DNA of 64,000 nt. It comes from Mobilitalea sibirica (GTDB lineage: Bacteria; Bacillota; Clostridia; Lachnospirales; Lachnospiraceae). Position numbers and translations under genes: made by a program. Position 1 is the first letter of the stretch. Every line of letters starts with the position of its first letter. Below, in pieces: positions 9,892 through 19,537 of this stretch. The notes under the pieces are model-generated. The model ran no database searches and was not told where the DNA came from. It saw nothing but the letters and a program-made list of their open reading frames with translations. Location: positions 53,373 through 117,372 of the forward strand of contig NZ_JAEAGR010000017.1 in NCBI RefSeq assembly GCF_015999265.1, given 5' to 3'.

Positions 9892-10977
9892 TTATAGACC
9901 TTTATTCAGAAGCTTTCTTTCCAATTCTGCATAATCTTTTGCTGTATAGGTTCTTTGCGGATACTGATTGAACTTATTGGAGGAAGGTTTCGTAATCGGT
10001 GTGACTTTACCCGGTTCGGGTATTTTATTACTTTTACTAAACTCCTCATCTAATTTAAGGATATCCTCCATATTCTTAGCACCTTTTTTAAACCAAGTCT
10101 CCAGGATCTTATCCGCATATTTAAAGTCAGGTTTTCCGGTTCTTAAAATGGTTCGATTACAGGCTTCCGTAAGAATTTCATCAGAAAAGCCAAATACCTC
10201 TACCCATTTTGTAATATATTGCCGTTCAATCTGTCCGGGCGACCTATTTAAGCCAAAGGCTTTATTAACCGCATGATAATGGTCATTATAGGTGGCAGTC
10301 GCTTCCCTTGCTTTTTCCTCTGAGTCAATGCCTTCTTCAGCCCAAGTAAGTGCAACTGCCTCAATGTAAGAAATATTCTTTTTGTTCTTTGAGACACAAT
10401 ACTCAAATAGATACATAATAAGCTCTGCAGAGAATTTAAGTTCTTCATACAGGTATAAAATCAACTGCATGTCCATAGGCTTTAATGGACGGTCCAGATA
10501 GATTTCAATGATATGCATCGCCCATTTTATTTCATCATTTTCATTCAGCTGTGCGATTTTTTCTGTGGAATAAGTTTGCCTAGGATTGGGTTTCTTTGGC
10601 ATATGTAGTGTGACTGCAATTTCTTCCTCCGAGTCGGGAACTGTTTCCATATCGGTATCGACGGTAGGATTTTGCGAAGTATTCAAATCAATCAAATGAA
10701 TGGATATAATTTCATGATGTTCATTTCTTGTTAATTGTAGTAGATTTAACTTTTCCCAGTAGTTTAAGGAACGGATGATATCTTTTTCGGTGTTTTCAAG
10801 ATGATCAGCAATTGAGGAGATTGTAATCTCCGGGCGATTACTGTTAAAGCATCGTAACAGGTACAGATAAACTTTCACATAGGCACCGTTCGCAGACGGC
10901 ATATATTGGTCAATAAAGGTATTTGGGACAATAGTAATGTCGGAAATACCTTCAGCATGTAATGATATTTTATTCAT
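9892..10977 (-). CDS. DnaD/DnaB-like replication initiation protein
   Basis: This is a primosome protein with an N-terminal winged-helix region (PSANGAYVKVYLYLLRC...TISSIADHLENTEKDIIRSLNYWEKLNLL). A DnaD-type helical domain follows at about residues 170-330, with a YITKW...GFSDEIL repeat region. Such proteins remodel origin DNA and recruit the helicase loader, here encoded by the next gene. An ATG 12 bp further upstream (10989) touches the AAAGGGG site directly. The internal ATG at 10977 has a workable spacing and was chosen. The length (about 361) is normal. DnaA-box-like repeats lie 300-500 bp upstream, which suggests control by DnaA. Confidence 0.82.
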   Translation of the reverse strand: MNKISLHAEGISDITIVPNTFIDQYMPSANGAYVKVYLYLLRCFNSNRPEITISSIADHLENTEKDIIRSLNYWEKLNLLQLTRNEHHEIISIHLIDLNTSQNPTVDTDMETVPDSEEEIAVTLHMPKKPNPRQTYSTEKIAQLNENDEIKWAMHIIEIYLDRPLKPMDMQLILYLYEELKFSAELIMYLFEYCVSKNKKNISYIEAVALTWAEEGIDSEEKAREATATYNDHYHAVNKAFGLNRSPGQIERQYITKWVEVFGFSDEILTEACNRTILRTGKPDFKYADKILETWFKKGAKNMEDILKLDEEFSKSNKIPEPGKVTPITKPSSNKFNQYPQRTYTAKDYAELERKLLNKGL

Positions 10978-11279
10978 ATTCTCACCCATCCCCTTTCTAG
11001 TTATTCTTTATGGTATATTAATCTGTTAGAAATATGACATAACATCATGCAAGCACGAACTGATATCGTAATTCTACTGGATTAATCCAAACGCAGATTA
11101 GTGTTCATACGAATTCTAATGGAGTTATCTTTTAGGGATCATCGAATAAACTTAGAGCATGCTATGTTCAATCAGCTCAAGAGGTTTCATAAATGGTCCG
11201 CCTATCCGTGGAGTAGTATAACACAGATAAAAACATTTGAAAATAGCTTATTTTATGGGATTCCTTGGCTTTATACAAA

Positions 11280-11306
11280 TGTGGATAATGTGGATAATGT
11301 GGATGA
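11280..11306. promoter_or_regulatory. Three abutting DnaA-box-like 9-mers
   Basis: TGTGGATAA occurs at 11280-11288 and 11289-11297, followed directly by TGTGGATGA at 11298-11306. The first two are exact reverse complements of the DnaA box TTATCCACA; the third has one mismatch. They lie upstream of the dnaD-dnaI operon. Confidence 0.65.
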
Positions 11307-11416
11307 TTATACGGTCAAAACATGTAAAAATCTGTAAATTATGATAGAAGTATAGAGAAAATATGAATTATTTGGTGAAAAAGTCTATATTTGTAGAAAA
11401 GATTTAGTAGAAAAAA

Positions 11417-11472
11417 GTATCCACAGCATTATTCACACAAAATGTTGATAATACTGTGGATATTGTGGATAA
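11417..11472. promoter_or_regulatory. Second DnaA-box cluster (five 9-mers)
   Basis: The boxes are GTATCCACA (11417-11425), TTATTCACA (11429-11437, exact to the TTATNCACA consensus), TGTTGATAA (11443-11451), TGTGGATAT (11455-11463) and TGTGGATAA (11464-11472, exact). The cluster ends at the murC stop codon. A TAGTAG motif and an AT-rich stretch lie just to the left. No dnaA or dnaN gene is nearby, so this is read as an accessory DnaA cluster and not as the origin. Confidence 0.6.
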
Positions 11473-12873
11473 TCACTGTCCCAACAAGGATTCTCCAATA
11501 CTTCCGATATCTCCGGCACCCATAGTTATCAACAGGTCACCGTTCATACAATTTTGTAATAAAAAATTTTCAATTTCATCAAAAGAGGGAGAATAGTATA
11601 CTTCTTTTCCCATTAACTCCAATTCTTTAACTAAATCTTTCGATGATATGTCCCCGGGATCTTTTTCCCTTGAGGCATAGATATCTGTAAGAACAATTTT
11701 GTCTGCCAAGGATAAAGCCTTAGCAAAGTCTTTTAAAAGATGCTTCGTCCTACTATAGGTATGAGGTTGGAACACACACCAGACGGTACCTTTAGAATAT
11801 GCCCTGGCAGAAGTTAAGGTTGCCGTTACTTCTGTCGGATGATGGGCATAATCATCTATAATATCGACACCGCCGATGTTTCCTTTATAATCAAAACGAC
11901 GTTTGGAATTTTTGAATTTAAGAAGAGCAGCTTTCACTTTATCAATAGGGATTCCCGTCTGCAGAGCAACACCAATGGTTGGAAGAGAATTCGATATATT
12001 ATGTAGACCTAAGGTGTTTAACACAATACGGTCAACATACTCTCCTTTATAATATAAATCAAAGCTTCCGGTACCTAAATGAAATTCTATGTTATCAGCA
12101 GCATAATCGAAGGCCATATCTTTGCTGCGGTGGTTAGGATCGGCGATACCATAGGTGAAAACTTCACAGGCAAGATCCTTAGTGATTTCCTCATAGCGGT
12201 CAATTTCTCCGTTTATGAATAATTGACCTTCCTTTGGGATACGTTTTGCAAACAAATGAAAGGAATTGCGGATATCCTCTAAATCCTTAAAGAAATCCAG
12301 ATGATCTGCATCAATATTTAATATAATGCTGCGTTTGGGATAGAATTCTAAGAAGGTATTGGTATATTCACATGCTTCGATGATAAAATGCTCCGAATTT
12401 CCTGTACGGGTATTTCCCCCGATGCATTCAAGAATACCTCCAACGGATATGGTTGGATCCATGTCACCTTCCATGAAAATGATTGAAAGCATGGAGGTAG
12501 TCGTTGTCTTCCCATGAGTTCCGGATACGGTTACAGCATTATCAAAATTAAGCATCAGCTGTCCAATCATTTCAGCCCGGCTCAGAGCAGGAATGCCCCG
12601 TTTTTGTACTTCAATATATTCCTCATTGTCCTTCATGATTGCGGCGGTATATACAACCACATCAATATCGGACGTTATATTGGCAGCGCGATTCCCATAA
12701 TACACTTTAATTCCCAAGTCACTTAGATGATCTGTTATTTTGCTCTCAGTACTGTCAGAACCGCTGACGATAAAATCTTTGTTATGTAAATATTCTGCGA
12801 AACCACTCATGCTTATACCGCCGATGCCAATAAAATGAATTCGGCAAGGCTTATTTAATTCTATTTTGTACAT
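11473..12873 (-). CDS. murC: UDP-N-acetylmuramate--L-alanine ligase
   Basis: MurC adds L-Ala to UDP-MurNAc, the first amino acid of the peptidoglycan stem, in the cytoplasm. The N-terminal Rossmann motif HFIGIGGISMSG (about residues 14-25), the ATP loop VSGTHGKTTTTSM (about 115-127), the ACEYTNTF segment, HNISN and the C-terminal DDYAHHPTE motif are all present. Total length is about 466, normal for MurC. The ATG at 12873 was chosen because the ATG at 12882 abuts the AGG of the ribosome site. The last codons touch the DnaA-box cluster. A promoter TTGTAA-N16-TATAAT is visible on the minus strand at 12926-12953. Confidence 0.95.
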   Translation of the reverse strand: MYKIELNKPCRIHFIGIGGISMSGFAEYLHNKDFIVSGSDSTESKITDHLSDLGIKVYYGNRAANITSDIDVVVYTAAIMKDNEEYIEVQKRGIPALSRAEMIGQLMLNFDNAVTVSGTHGKTTTTSMLSIIFMEGDMDPTISVGGILECIGGNTRTGNSEHFIIEACEYTNTFLEFYPKRSIILNIDADHLDFFKDLEDIRNSFHLFAKRIPKEGQLFINGEIDRYEEITKDLACEVFTYGIADPNHRSKDMAFDYAADNIEFHLGTGSFDLYYKGEYVDRIVLNTLGLHNISNSLPTIGVALQTGIPIDKVKAALLKFKNSKRRFDYKGNIGGVDIIDDYAHHPTEVTATLTSARAYSKGTVWCVFQPHTYSRTKHLLKDFAKALSLADKIVLTDIYASREKDPGDISSKDLVKELELMGKEVYYSPSFDEIENFLLQNCMNGDLLITMGAGDIGSIGESLLGQ

Positions 12874-12882
12874 AGTACACAT

Positions 12883-13433
12883 CCTATTCTTATTAGTTTA
12901 TAATTTATGACATTTTATATCTGCTATTATAACCCTTTTCATATAAATTACAATAGAGAAACCTTTTTTATATATAGCAAAATGTTGTTAAAATTATTAC
13001 TCCTATTCAGATTACTCACTAAATTAATTTAAATTAAATGTGAGAAGGATTTATGAAAGGAATAGATACGGTTTTGTATTATTATACCAATAATAACCAT
13101 AATTTATAAGTAATATATTCAAATAAAAGGATTAGAATGCAAGTATAATACTAAAAAATAGCTAAAAAGTTGTTATAGATAAGGCAAAAAACTGTAAACA
13201 ATAAAAAAACGTCAAAAAAGATGTAAATTTTAACTATTTTTACATAAAAAATATTCACATTTCTGAATAATTATGGTATAATACCCTTAAAAGACAAATT
13301 ATGGGTACATATGGAAGTGCAAAACAACTTAATATTACTCAAAGCAGTAACTGGGAAAAGGGAGATTAACTTTAGTTAAACATAACTTTTTCTTAAAAAC
13401 TAACGATAAATTTGACAGAAGGGGGACCATGCC
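12883..13433. promoter_or_regulatory. Divergent murC-spoVG promoter region
   Basis: This 550-bp AT-rich gap has no gene. On the minus strand TTGTAA (12948-12953) and TATAAT (12926-12931) with a 16-bp spacer serve murC. On the plus strand TTCACA (13254-13259) and TATAAT (13277-13282) with a 17-bp spacer serve spoVG, leaving a leader of about 145 nt. No clear sigma-H promoter could be identified by eye. Confidence 0.6.
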
Positions 13434-13721
13434 ATGCAGATTACCGATGTACGCGTGCGTAAGGTGAGTAAGGAAGGCAAGATGAAGGCTGTTGTTTCAA
13501 TTACGATTGATAACGAATTTGTAGTACATGATATCAAAGTAATTGAAGGTGACAAAGGCTTATTTATCGCTATGCCGAGCCGGAAAGCTGGGGATGGAGA
13601 GTATCGGGATATTGCTCATCCGATTAATTCGGATACAAGAGATAAAATCCAGAAAATCATCCTTGAAAAGTACGAAATCGCAGCTTTGGAAGCGGATGCA
13701 GAAGCAGATGCAGAGGAGTAG
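13434..13721 (+). CDS. spoVG: Septation / regulatory protein SpoVG
   Basis: The 95-residue protein begins [11 protein letters not shown] and contains the diagnostic core ([48 protein letters not shown]). SpoVG is a small nucleic-acid-binding regulator involved in sporulation septation and gene control in Firmicutes. It sits behind a GAAGGGGG site, has its own promoter 145 bp upstream and is closed by a strong terminator 25 bp downstream, so it is monocistronic. The acidic C-terminus ([10 protein letters not shown]) is typical of the family. Confidence 0.96.
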   Translation: MQITDVRVRKVSKEGKMKAVVSITIDNEFVVHDIKVIEGDKGLFIAMPSRKAGDGEYRDIAHPINSDTRDKIQKIILEKYEIAALEADAEADAEE

Positions 13722-13745
13722 TGGGAAAAGCAGTAATAAAAAGAC

Positions 13746-13776
13746 AAAAAAGGCAGCCAAGGCTGCCTTTTTTGTG
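13746..13776 (+). terminator. Intrinsic terminator after spoVG
   Basis: AAAAAGGCAGCC is followed by its complement GGCTGCCTTTTTT across a tight loop, then a run of T. It is GC-rich in the stem and works in the plus direction. The A-run on the left side could make it bidirectional. Confidence 0.85.
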
Positions 13777-13848
13777 TTGCCATACCTTACCATAAGGATT
13801 ATAATAATAACGCACTTACATTGTTTTTTATGAAGGGGAGAACGTTTT

Positions 13849-14838
13849 ATGAAGGGAAGCCTAAAGAATAAATGTGATTTATTTGCAGAAAATTATAAAC
13901 AGTTATATAAAAGCTTTAAATGGAATTATACGTCAAGCGTAAGACTGGGTGCATTGCTTTATACGATGTCAGAAAGTAAGCTAGAGATTGATAGAATAAA
14001 AGAATGTAAAAGCTTCATTAAGAATAAAACAGGCGTATTCTCTCAATTTAAAGATACAACAAACTTTATTACTTCTGTTATGCTATCTTTGCAAGAGAAT
14101 CCCGCAAAATTGATTGAGGAGGCTATTATTATCTATAAGGATATGAAGAAGGAAGGATTTCATTCTTCTCCATATCTGGTTCTGGCTGCTCTGTCAATTG
14201 CTATGGAAGCGGAAGATTATCAATATAATAATATTATTAAATCAGCGAAAAGCTTCTATGATGCAATGAAGAAGGAGCATCGCTTTATAACCTCCTCGGA
14301 TGATTATGGTTTTGCTACCTTATTAGCGATGTCTGATATTTCAATAAATCAGGCAATCAGGGAGATGGAAAACTGTTACCGAATCTTAAAAGAGCATTTT
14401 TCCTATTCGAACTCCGTACAGGCATTATCCCATGTTCTCACCTTTAGTGAGGAAGATGCAGCGGTTAAGTGCAGACGTACAGTTGAGCTAAACAATGCTT
14501 TACATGCAAGAAAATGTAAATTTGGTTCCGGCATGCAGATATCCTTCTTAGGTGTAGTGGCACTTTTGAGCGAAGAAACCGGTAAACTTGCTGATGAGAT
14601 CGCTGCAACAAATCAGTATCTAAAAAGTAAAAAGGGCTTTGGAGGTTGGTCCATATCGGCAAAGGAAAGGCTGATGTATGCGACAGCCTTGGTATGTGAC
14701 GATTATCTGGCAGATCAAAAGCATAGTACAATGGAAATGACATTGGCGAATAATATTACGAATATTTTACTTGCGCAACAGATGGCAATGATAGCTGCCA
14801 CATCGGCAGGAGCGGCAGCGGCAGCAGGAAGCAGTTAG
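13849..14838 (+). CDS. DUF4003 family protein
   Basis: The 329-residue, largely alpha-helical protein resembles the DUF4003 family of unknown function found in Firmicutes. Recognisable features are the repeated helical units (SVRLGALLYTMS, SSPYLVLAALSIA, DDYGFATLLAMS, SAKERLMYATALV) with a Ser/Asp-rich turn before each helix, and an Ala/Gly-rich C-terminus (AATSAGAAAAAGSS). No signal peptide, membrane segment or catalytic motif is seen. A GGGGAG site precedes the ATG. It lies between the spoVG terminator and pth and may share transcripts with neither. Function is unknown. Confidence 0.75.
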   Translation: MKGSLKNKCDLFAENYKQLYKSFKWNYTSSVRLGALLYTMSESKLEIDRIKECKSFIKNKTGVFSQFKDTTNFITSVMLSLQENPAKLIEEAIIIYKDMKKEGFHSSPYLVLAALSIAMEAEDYQYNNIIKSAKSFYDAMKKEHRFITSSDDYGFATLLAMSDISINQAIREMENCYRILKEHFSYSNSVQALSHVLTFSEEDAAVKCRRTVELNNALHARKCKFGSGMQISFLGVVALLSEETGKLADEIAATNQYLKSKKGFGGWSISAKERLMYATALVCDDYLADQKHSTMEMTLANNITNILLAQQMAMIAATSAGAAAAAGSS

Positions 14839-14943
14839 ATATATATTTTTTAATGGAATATGTAACAGTTCAATTATTACAGGTTGTTATAACCACTAGT
14901 TTCATCTACGACAGCAACAACCTTGAGAGAAAGGCATGATAAA

Positions 14944-15705
14944 ATGTACATTATAATAGGATTAGGAAATCCGGGTGACAAATACCAGGCTACCAGACAT
15001 AACATAGGATGGGACGCTATAACCCGAATATCAGACGATTACCGCATTCCGCTGGATTTTAAAAAACACAAGGCAATCTGTGGAAAGGGTTATATTGAAG
15101 GGGAAAAAGTAATTTTGGCTAAGCCTATGACTTATATGAATTTAAGTGGCGAAAGTGTCAGAGAACTGGTTGATTTTTATAAGGTTTCACCGGAGGAAAT
15201 CATCGTAATATACGATGATATCAGCCTCGAGGTGGGACAGCTTCGGATTCGCAAAAAAGGGAGTGCAGGGGGGCATAATGGGATTAAAAGTATCATTCAA
15301 CATATTGGTACACAGGATTTTCCCCGGATAAAAATCGGTGTCGGCGATAAGCCTAAGGATTGGGATCTTGCAGATTATGTATTGGGGAGATTTCCAAAGG
15401 AGGAGCAGGCGACCGTTCGGGATGCCCTTAAGGATACTTCCGATGCCTGTAGAATGATTATCACATCAGGTATTGATGCAGCCATGAATCAATATAATAA
15501 AAAGAAAGAAGAAACAAAGAAGGAAGATACTAAGAAGGTTGAATTAAAAAAGAGAGATATAAAGAATGATAGAGATAAGAATGATAAAGAGAGAAATAAG
15601 GACATCGGTATAGAGGACAAGAAGCCGACAGGTCATAAATCTCATATAGAAAAAATCAAGGAAATATTCAAATCTGCAAAGAATGAAGACAATAATAATA
15701 TTTAA
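14944..15705 (+). CDS. pth: Peptidyl-tRNA hydrolase with long charged C-terminal extension
   Basis: Pth releases tRNA from peptidyl-tRNA that drops off ribosomes. The family motifs are complete: IIGLGNPGDKYQATRHNIGW with catalytic His, KPMTYMNLSG, IYDDISLEVG and RKKGSAGGHNGIKSI. The catalytic core ends near residue 185, as in other Pth proteins. After it comes a tail of about 65 residues rich in Lys, Glu and Asp, which is not part of the usual fold. The ATG at 14944 was chosen over an in-frame TTG at 14923 because GAGAAAGG is correctly spaced for it and the family starts there. Adjacent mfd downstream is a common Firmicute arrangement. Confidence 0.94.
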   Translation: MYIIIGLGNPGDKYQATRHNIGWDAITRISDDYRIPLDFKKHKAICGKGYIEGEKVILAKPMTYMNLSGESVRELVDFYKVSPEEIIVIYDDISLEVGQLRIRKKGSAGGHNGIKSIIQHIGTQDFPRIKIGVGDKPKDWDLADYVLGRFPKEEQATVRDALKDTSDACRMIITSGIDAAMNQYNKKKEETKKEDTKKVELKKRDIKNDRDKNDKERNKDIGIEDKKPTGHKSHIEKIKEIFKSAKNEDNNNI

Positions 15706-15907
15706 TCTGTTAGGATCAAAAACAGATTTTTTCTTCATTAAATAGGAGTCAAAGACTATATTCGGATTTTAAAAAGCAATGATTGGAGCATATACAGCGC
15801 AGCACAAAGTGAATTAATATTCACGTATTACATTCTATACATGTTTATACATGCGATGTGCAATATCAGATAATTATTTTGTATATTTATAAGTAGGAGG
15901 TACACTT

Positions 15908-18900
15908 TTGAAAACCTTTACAGCTCCCCTGAAGGAGTTAAAAGAGTTTAATGACATCAGGGATAATATAAAATTGAAAACTCTGCCGGTACAGGTTACC
16001 GGCTGTATTGATTCACAAAAGTGCCATCTGATCCACGGACTAAGTGAAGATTTCCGTTTTAAAATCATAGTAACCTATAATGATCTTAAGGCGAAGGAAA
16101 TCTATGAAGATTACCGGCTGTATGATAGGGAGGTGTTTCTCTATCCGGCTAAGGATATTATTTTTTATAGCGCAGATATTCACGGCAATGCCATCGTGCG
16201 GGACCGGTTACGGATTATGCGCCGCATTCTGGAGAAAAAGAATACCACAATTATCATAACCCTGGACGGTGGAATGGATCGCTTGTTGCCGCTTCAGATG
16301 ATGAAGGACAGGATAATTACGGTTGATAGTAATTCGATTATAAAACTACAGGAGTTTAGTGCATCTTTAATTCATTTGGGCTATGAGAGACAGGCGCAGG
16401 TGGAAGCCCCTGGGGATTTTGCAATTCGGGGAGGTATTATTGACATCTTTCCTTTAACAGAAGAAGCTCCCTACCGGATTGAATTGTGGGGAGATGAGAT
16501 AGATTCAATTAGAACCTTTGATGTCAGCAGCCAGCGTTCCATTGAACAGGTGGATCAGTTAATTCTTTATCCGGCTGCCGAGATTATCCCGGATGAAAAA
16601 CGGATCAAGGCAGGACTTCGAAAAATCGAAGAGGAAGAAAAAGAATATGTAAAAAATCTTAGGAGTCAGTTTAAAACCGAGGAATCCGCAAGAATTCAAC
16701 AAATCATCGCAGAGTTTAGGGAGAACTTAGAGGAATTTCACGGTTCCATCGCGATGGAGAGCTTTATCAGTTATTTTTATGACCATACCATGAGCTTCTT
16801 TGATTACTTTAATAATGAAGATGCCATCTTTTTTCTGGATGAGCCCGGCAGACTTGCGGAAAAGGGCGAAGCGGTGGAGACAGAATTTCGTGAGGGTATG
16901 ATTGGGCGAATTGAAAAAGGCTATATCCTTCCGGGCCAGATGAATGTGATCTATGGCTATAAAGAGGCTATGGGTATTCTGGCGAAGAAAAATTCTGTTC
17001 TAATCAGTACCATGGAGGTTAAGAATAATTTCTTTAACCCAAAAAGAAAATATGATTTTACAGTGCAAACGGTTGCCTCTTATCATAAGAACTTTGATGT
17101 TTTGGTTAAGGATCTGGAACGATGGAAGAAAAATAAGTACCGGGTTATTCTTTTGTCCGGCTCCCGAACCCGAGCCATGCGTCTGAGTGAAGACCTTCGG
17201 GAATTTAACTTAAATGCTTTTTATACAGACGATATGGACCGTATCCTGCAGGACGGCGAAATTATGGTTACCTATGGAAACTTACGCAGGGGCTTCGAAT
17301 ACCCCATGATTAAGTTGGTTATTATATCGGAAAGTGATATCTTCGGTACGGAGAAGAGAAAGAAGCATAAGAAATCTACCTACGAAGGGAAAAAGATTCA
17401 GAATTTTACAGAGCTTACCCCCGGAGATTATGTTGTCCATGAAAATCATGGTCTGGGAATTTATCGAGGCATTGAAAAGATTGAAGTAGATAAGGTTACG
17501 AAGGATTATATTAAGATTGAATACGGCGGAGGAGGCGTGTTGTATATCCTGGCAACAGGCCTTGATGTGATTCAAAAATACTCCGGCCCCGACGGGCGAA
17601 AGCCAAAGCTGAATAAATTAAATTCTATAGAGTGGAAAAATACCAAGACTAAGGTAAAGGGTGCAGTAAAAGAGATTGCGAAAGAGCTGGTCGAGCTTTA
17701 CGCACAAAGACAGCAGAAGGAGGGCTTCCAGTTCGGGCAGGATACTGTATGGCAAAAGGAGTTTGAAGAAGCATTTCCTTATGAAGAAACCGAGGACCAG
17801 TTAAGAGCGATCGAAGATACCAAACGGGATATGGAAAGCAAGAGAGTTATGGACCGGTTGGTTTGTGGAGATGTCGGTTATGGTAAAACCGAGATAGCGA
17901 TACGGGCAGCTTTTAAAGCTGTTTCCGATGGGAAACAGGTGGTGGTATTGGTACCAACGACGATTCTGGCACAACAGCATTATAATACATTAGTACAAAG
18001 AATGATGGATTTTCCCGTGAGCATCGATGTGTTGTCCCGTTTTCGGACAGCCGCAGAGCAAAAGAAAACGTTGGAACGATTGAAAAAAGGAAGTCTGGAT
18101 ATTGTTGTCGGTACGCACCGGGTATTGTCCTCCGATGTGAAATTTAAAAATCTAGGACTCCTAATTGTGGATGAAGAGCAACGTTTTGGCGTAACTCACA
18201 AGGAAAAGATAAAACAGATGAAGAAGGATGTTGACGTTTTGACTTTGACAGCAACTCCAATTCCCAGAACACTTCATATGAGTCTGGTGGGAATCCGGGA
18301 TATGAGTGTACTGGATGAGCCGCCGGTGGATCGGTTGCCGATACAGACCTATGTATTAGAGCATAATGAAGAGATTATTCGTGAAGCTGTCAGCAGGGAA
18401 CTGGCGAGGGACGGACAGGTATACTATGTATATAACCGGGTAAACGGTATTGATGAAATTGCCAGTATGGTAGCACGACTTGTTCCGGAGGCGAATGTTG
18501 CTTTTGCCCACGGACAGATGCAGGAACGTACACTGGAAAAAATCATGTTTGATTTCATATCCGGTGAGATTGATGTGCTGGTTTCTACAACGATAATTGA
18601 AACCGGGTTAGATATCTCTAATGTAAATACGATAATTATTGACGATGCGGATCGGTTAGGACTATCCCAGCTCTATCAGCTCAGGGGACGGGTCGGACGG
18701 TCGAATAGGACGGCTTATGCATTCCTCATGTATAAGAGAGATAAAATGCTTAAAGAGATTGCAGAGAAGAGGCTCCATGCCATTAAGGAATTTACAGAGC
18801 TGGGTTCCGGTTTTAAGATTGCCATGAGAGATCTTGAGATTCGCGGTGCCGGTAACCTCTTAGGGGCTCAGCAGAGCGGTCATATGGAAGCGGTAGGATA

Positions 18901-19441
18901 TGATCTGTATTGTAAGATGTTAACGGAAGCCGTAAAATCCATGAAAGGTGAATATTCGGAGGAAGAGACCTTTGAAACCACGGTGGATATGGATATGGAT
19001 GCATTTATTCCGGCAACTTATATTCGAAATGAAGTACAGAAGCTGGATATCTATAAAAGGATTGCCGAAATTGAGAACGAGGAAGAGCTAATGGATATGC
19101 AGGAAGAACTCTTAGATCGGTTTGGTGATCTTCCCGGTGCGGTTAATAACCTGTTAAATATAGCTTTAATTAAATCCATCTGTCATAGTGTATATATCAC
19201 CAATTTAATCCACAAGGAAAATGAAGTCAAACTTATTATGTATCCTAAGGCTAAGATTTCCATAGAGAAGATACCGGAGCTGATAGCGAAGTACCAAAAA
19301 AGTCTAAAGTTTGTTACGCAGGCTAATCCATATTTTATGTTTCAACTACCCAAGAATCCAAAAGGTAAGACAGATACGATAACGATATTTGAGTGCTTGA
19401 AGAAGTTATTGGAGGATTTTAGATTATTACGGAATGAGTAA
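15908..19441 (+). CDS. mfd: Transcription-repair coupling factor
   Basis: Mfd (1177 residues) dislodges RNA polymerase stalled at DNA damage and recruits UvrA. Visible in order are the UvrB-homology N-terminus (FAIRGGIIDIFP, residues about 170-181), the RNA-polymerase interaction region (PGDYVVHENHGLGIYRG), the helicase motifs with Walker A GDVGYGKTEIAIRAAF (about 655-670) and DEEQRFGV, the TRG motif region with LSQLYQLRGRVGRS, and the C-terminal UvrA-binding-surface domain. The start is TTG at 15908 behind a well-placed TAGGAGG. It lies downstream of pth and upstream of a parvulin lipoprotein gene, an order seen in Lachnospiraceae by general knowledge. Confidence 0.97.
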   Translation: MKTFTAPLKELKEFNDIRDNIKLKTLPVQVTGCIDSQKCHLIHGLSEDFRFKIIVTYNDLKAKEIYEDYRLYDREVFLYPAKDIIFYSADIHGNAIVRDRLRIMRRILEKKNTTIIITLDGGMDRLLPLQMMKDRIITVDSNSIIKLQEFSASLIHLGYERQAQVEAPGDFAIRGGIIDIFPLTEEAPYRIELWGDEIDSIRTFDVSSQRSIEQVDQLILYPAAEIIPDEKRIKAGLRKIEEEEKEYVKNLRSQFKTEESARIQQIIAEFRENLEEFHGSIAMESFISYFYDHTMSFFDYFNNEDAIFFLDEPGRLAEKGEAVETEFREGMIGRIEKGYILPGQMNVIYGYKEAMGILAKKNSVLISTMEVKNNFFNPKRKYDFTVQTVASYHKNFDVLVKDLERWKKNKYRVILLSGSRTRAMRLSEDLREFNLNAFYTDDMDRILQDGEIMVTYGNLRRGFEYPMIKLVIISESDIFGTEKRKKHKKSTYEGKKIQNFTELTPGDYVVHENHGLGIYRGIEKIEVDKVTKDYIKIEYGGGGVLYILATGLDVIQKYSGPDGRKPKLNKLNSIEWKNTKTKVKGAVKEIAKELVELYAQRQQKEGFQFGQDTVWQKEFEEAFPYEETEDQLRAIEDTKRDMESKRVMDRLVCGDVGYGKTEIAIRAAFKAVSDGKQVVVLVPTTILAQQHYNTLVQRMMDFPVSIDVLSRFRTAAEQKKTLERLKKGSLDIVVGTHRVLSSDVKFKNLGLLIVDEEQRFGVTHKEKIKQMKKDVDVLTLTATPIPRTLHMSLVGIRDMSVLDEPPVDRLPIQTYVLEHNEEIIREAVSRELARDGQVYYVYNRVNGIDEIASMVARLVPEANVAFAHGQMQERTLEKIMFDFISGEIDVLVSTTIIETGLDISNVNTIIIDDADRLGLSQLYQLRGRVGRSNRTAYAFLMYKRDKMLKEIAEKRLHAIKEFTELGSGFKIAMRDLEIRGAGNLLGAQQSGHMEAVGYDLYCKMLTEAVKSMKGEYSEEETFETTVDMDMDAFIPATYIRNEVQKLDIYKRIAEIENEEELMDMQEELLDRFGDLPGAVNNLLNIALIKSICHSVYITNLIHKENEVKLIMYPKAKISIEKIPELIAKYQKSLKFVTQANPYFMFQLPKNPKGKTDTITIFECLKKLLEDFRLLRNE

Positions 19442-19537
19442 GCAATAATAATTTACCTTGACAAGGTAGATAGGCCTTACTACAATTGGATTTAGGACAT
19501 GTAGGTAAAGGGAAATTTGATTTATAAAGGGGTAACT

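Noticed and set aside
11101..11337. A 78-codon open frame on the plus strand upstream of the dnaD operon
   Set aside because: It has no ribosome site, no family and unusual composition. The DnaA-box repeats alone create its VDNVDNVDD stretch.
11280..11472. Replication origin (oriC)
   Set aside because: Firmicute origins flank dnaA/dnaN, which are absent here. An accessory DnaA cluster is the simpler reading, although skew data could change this.
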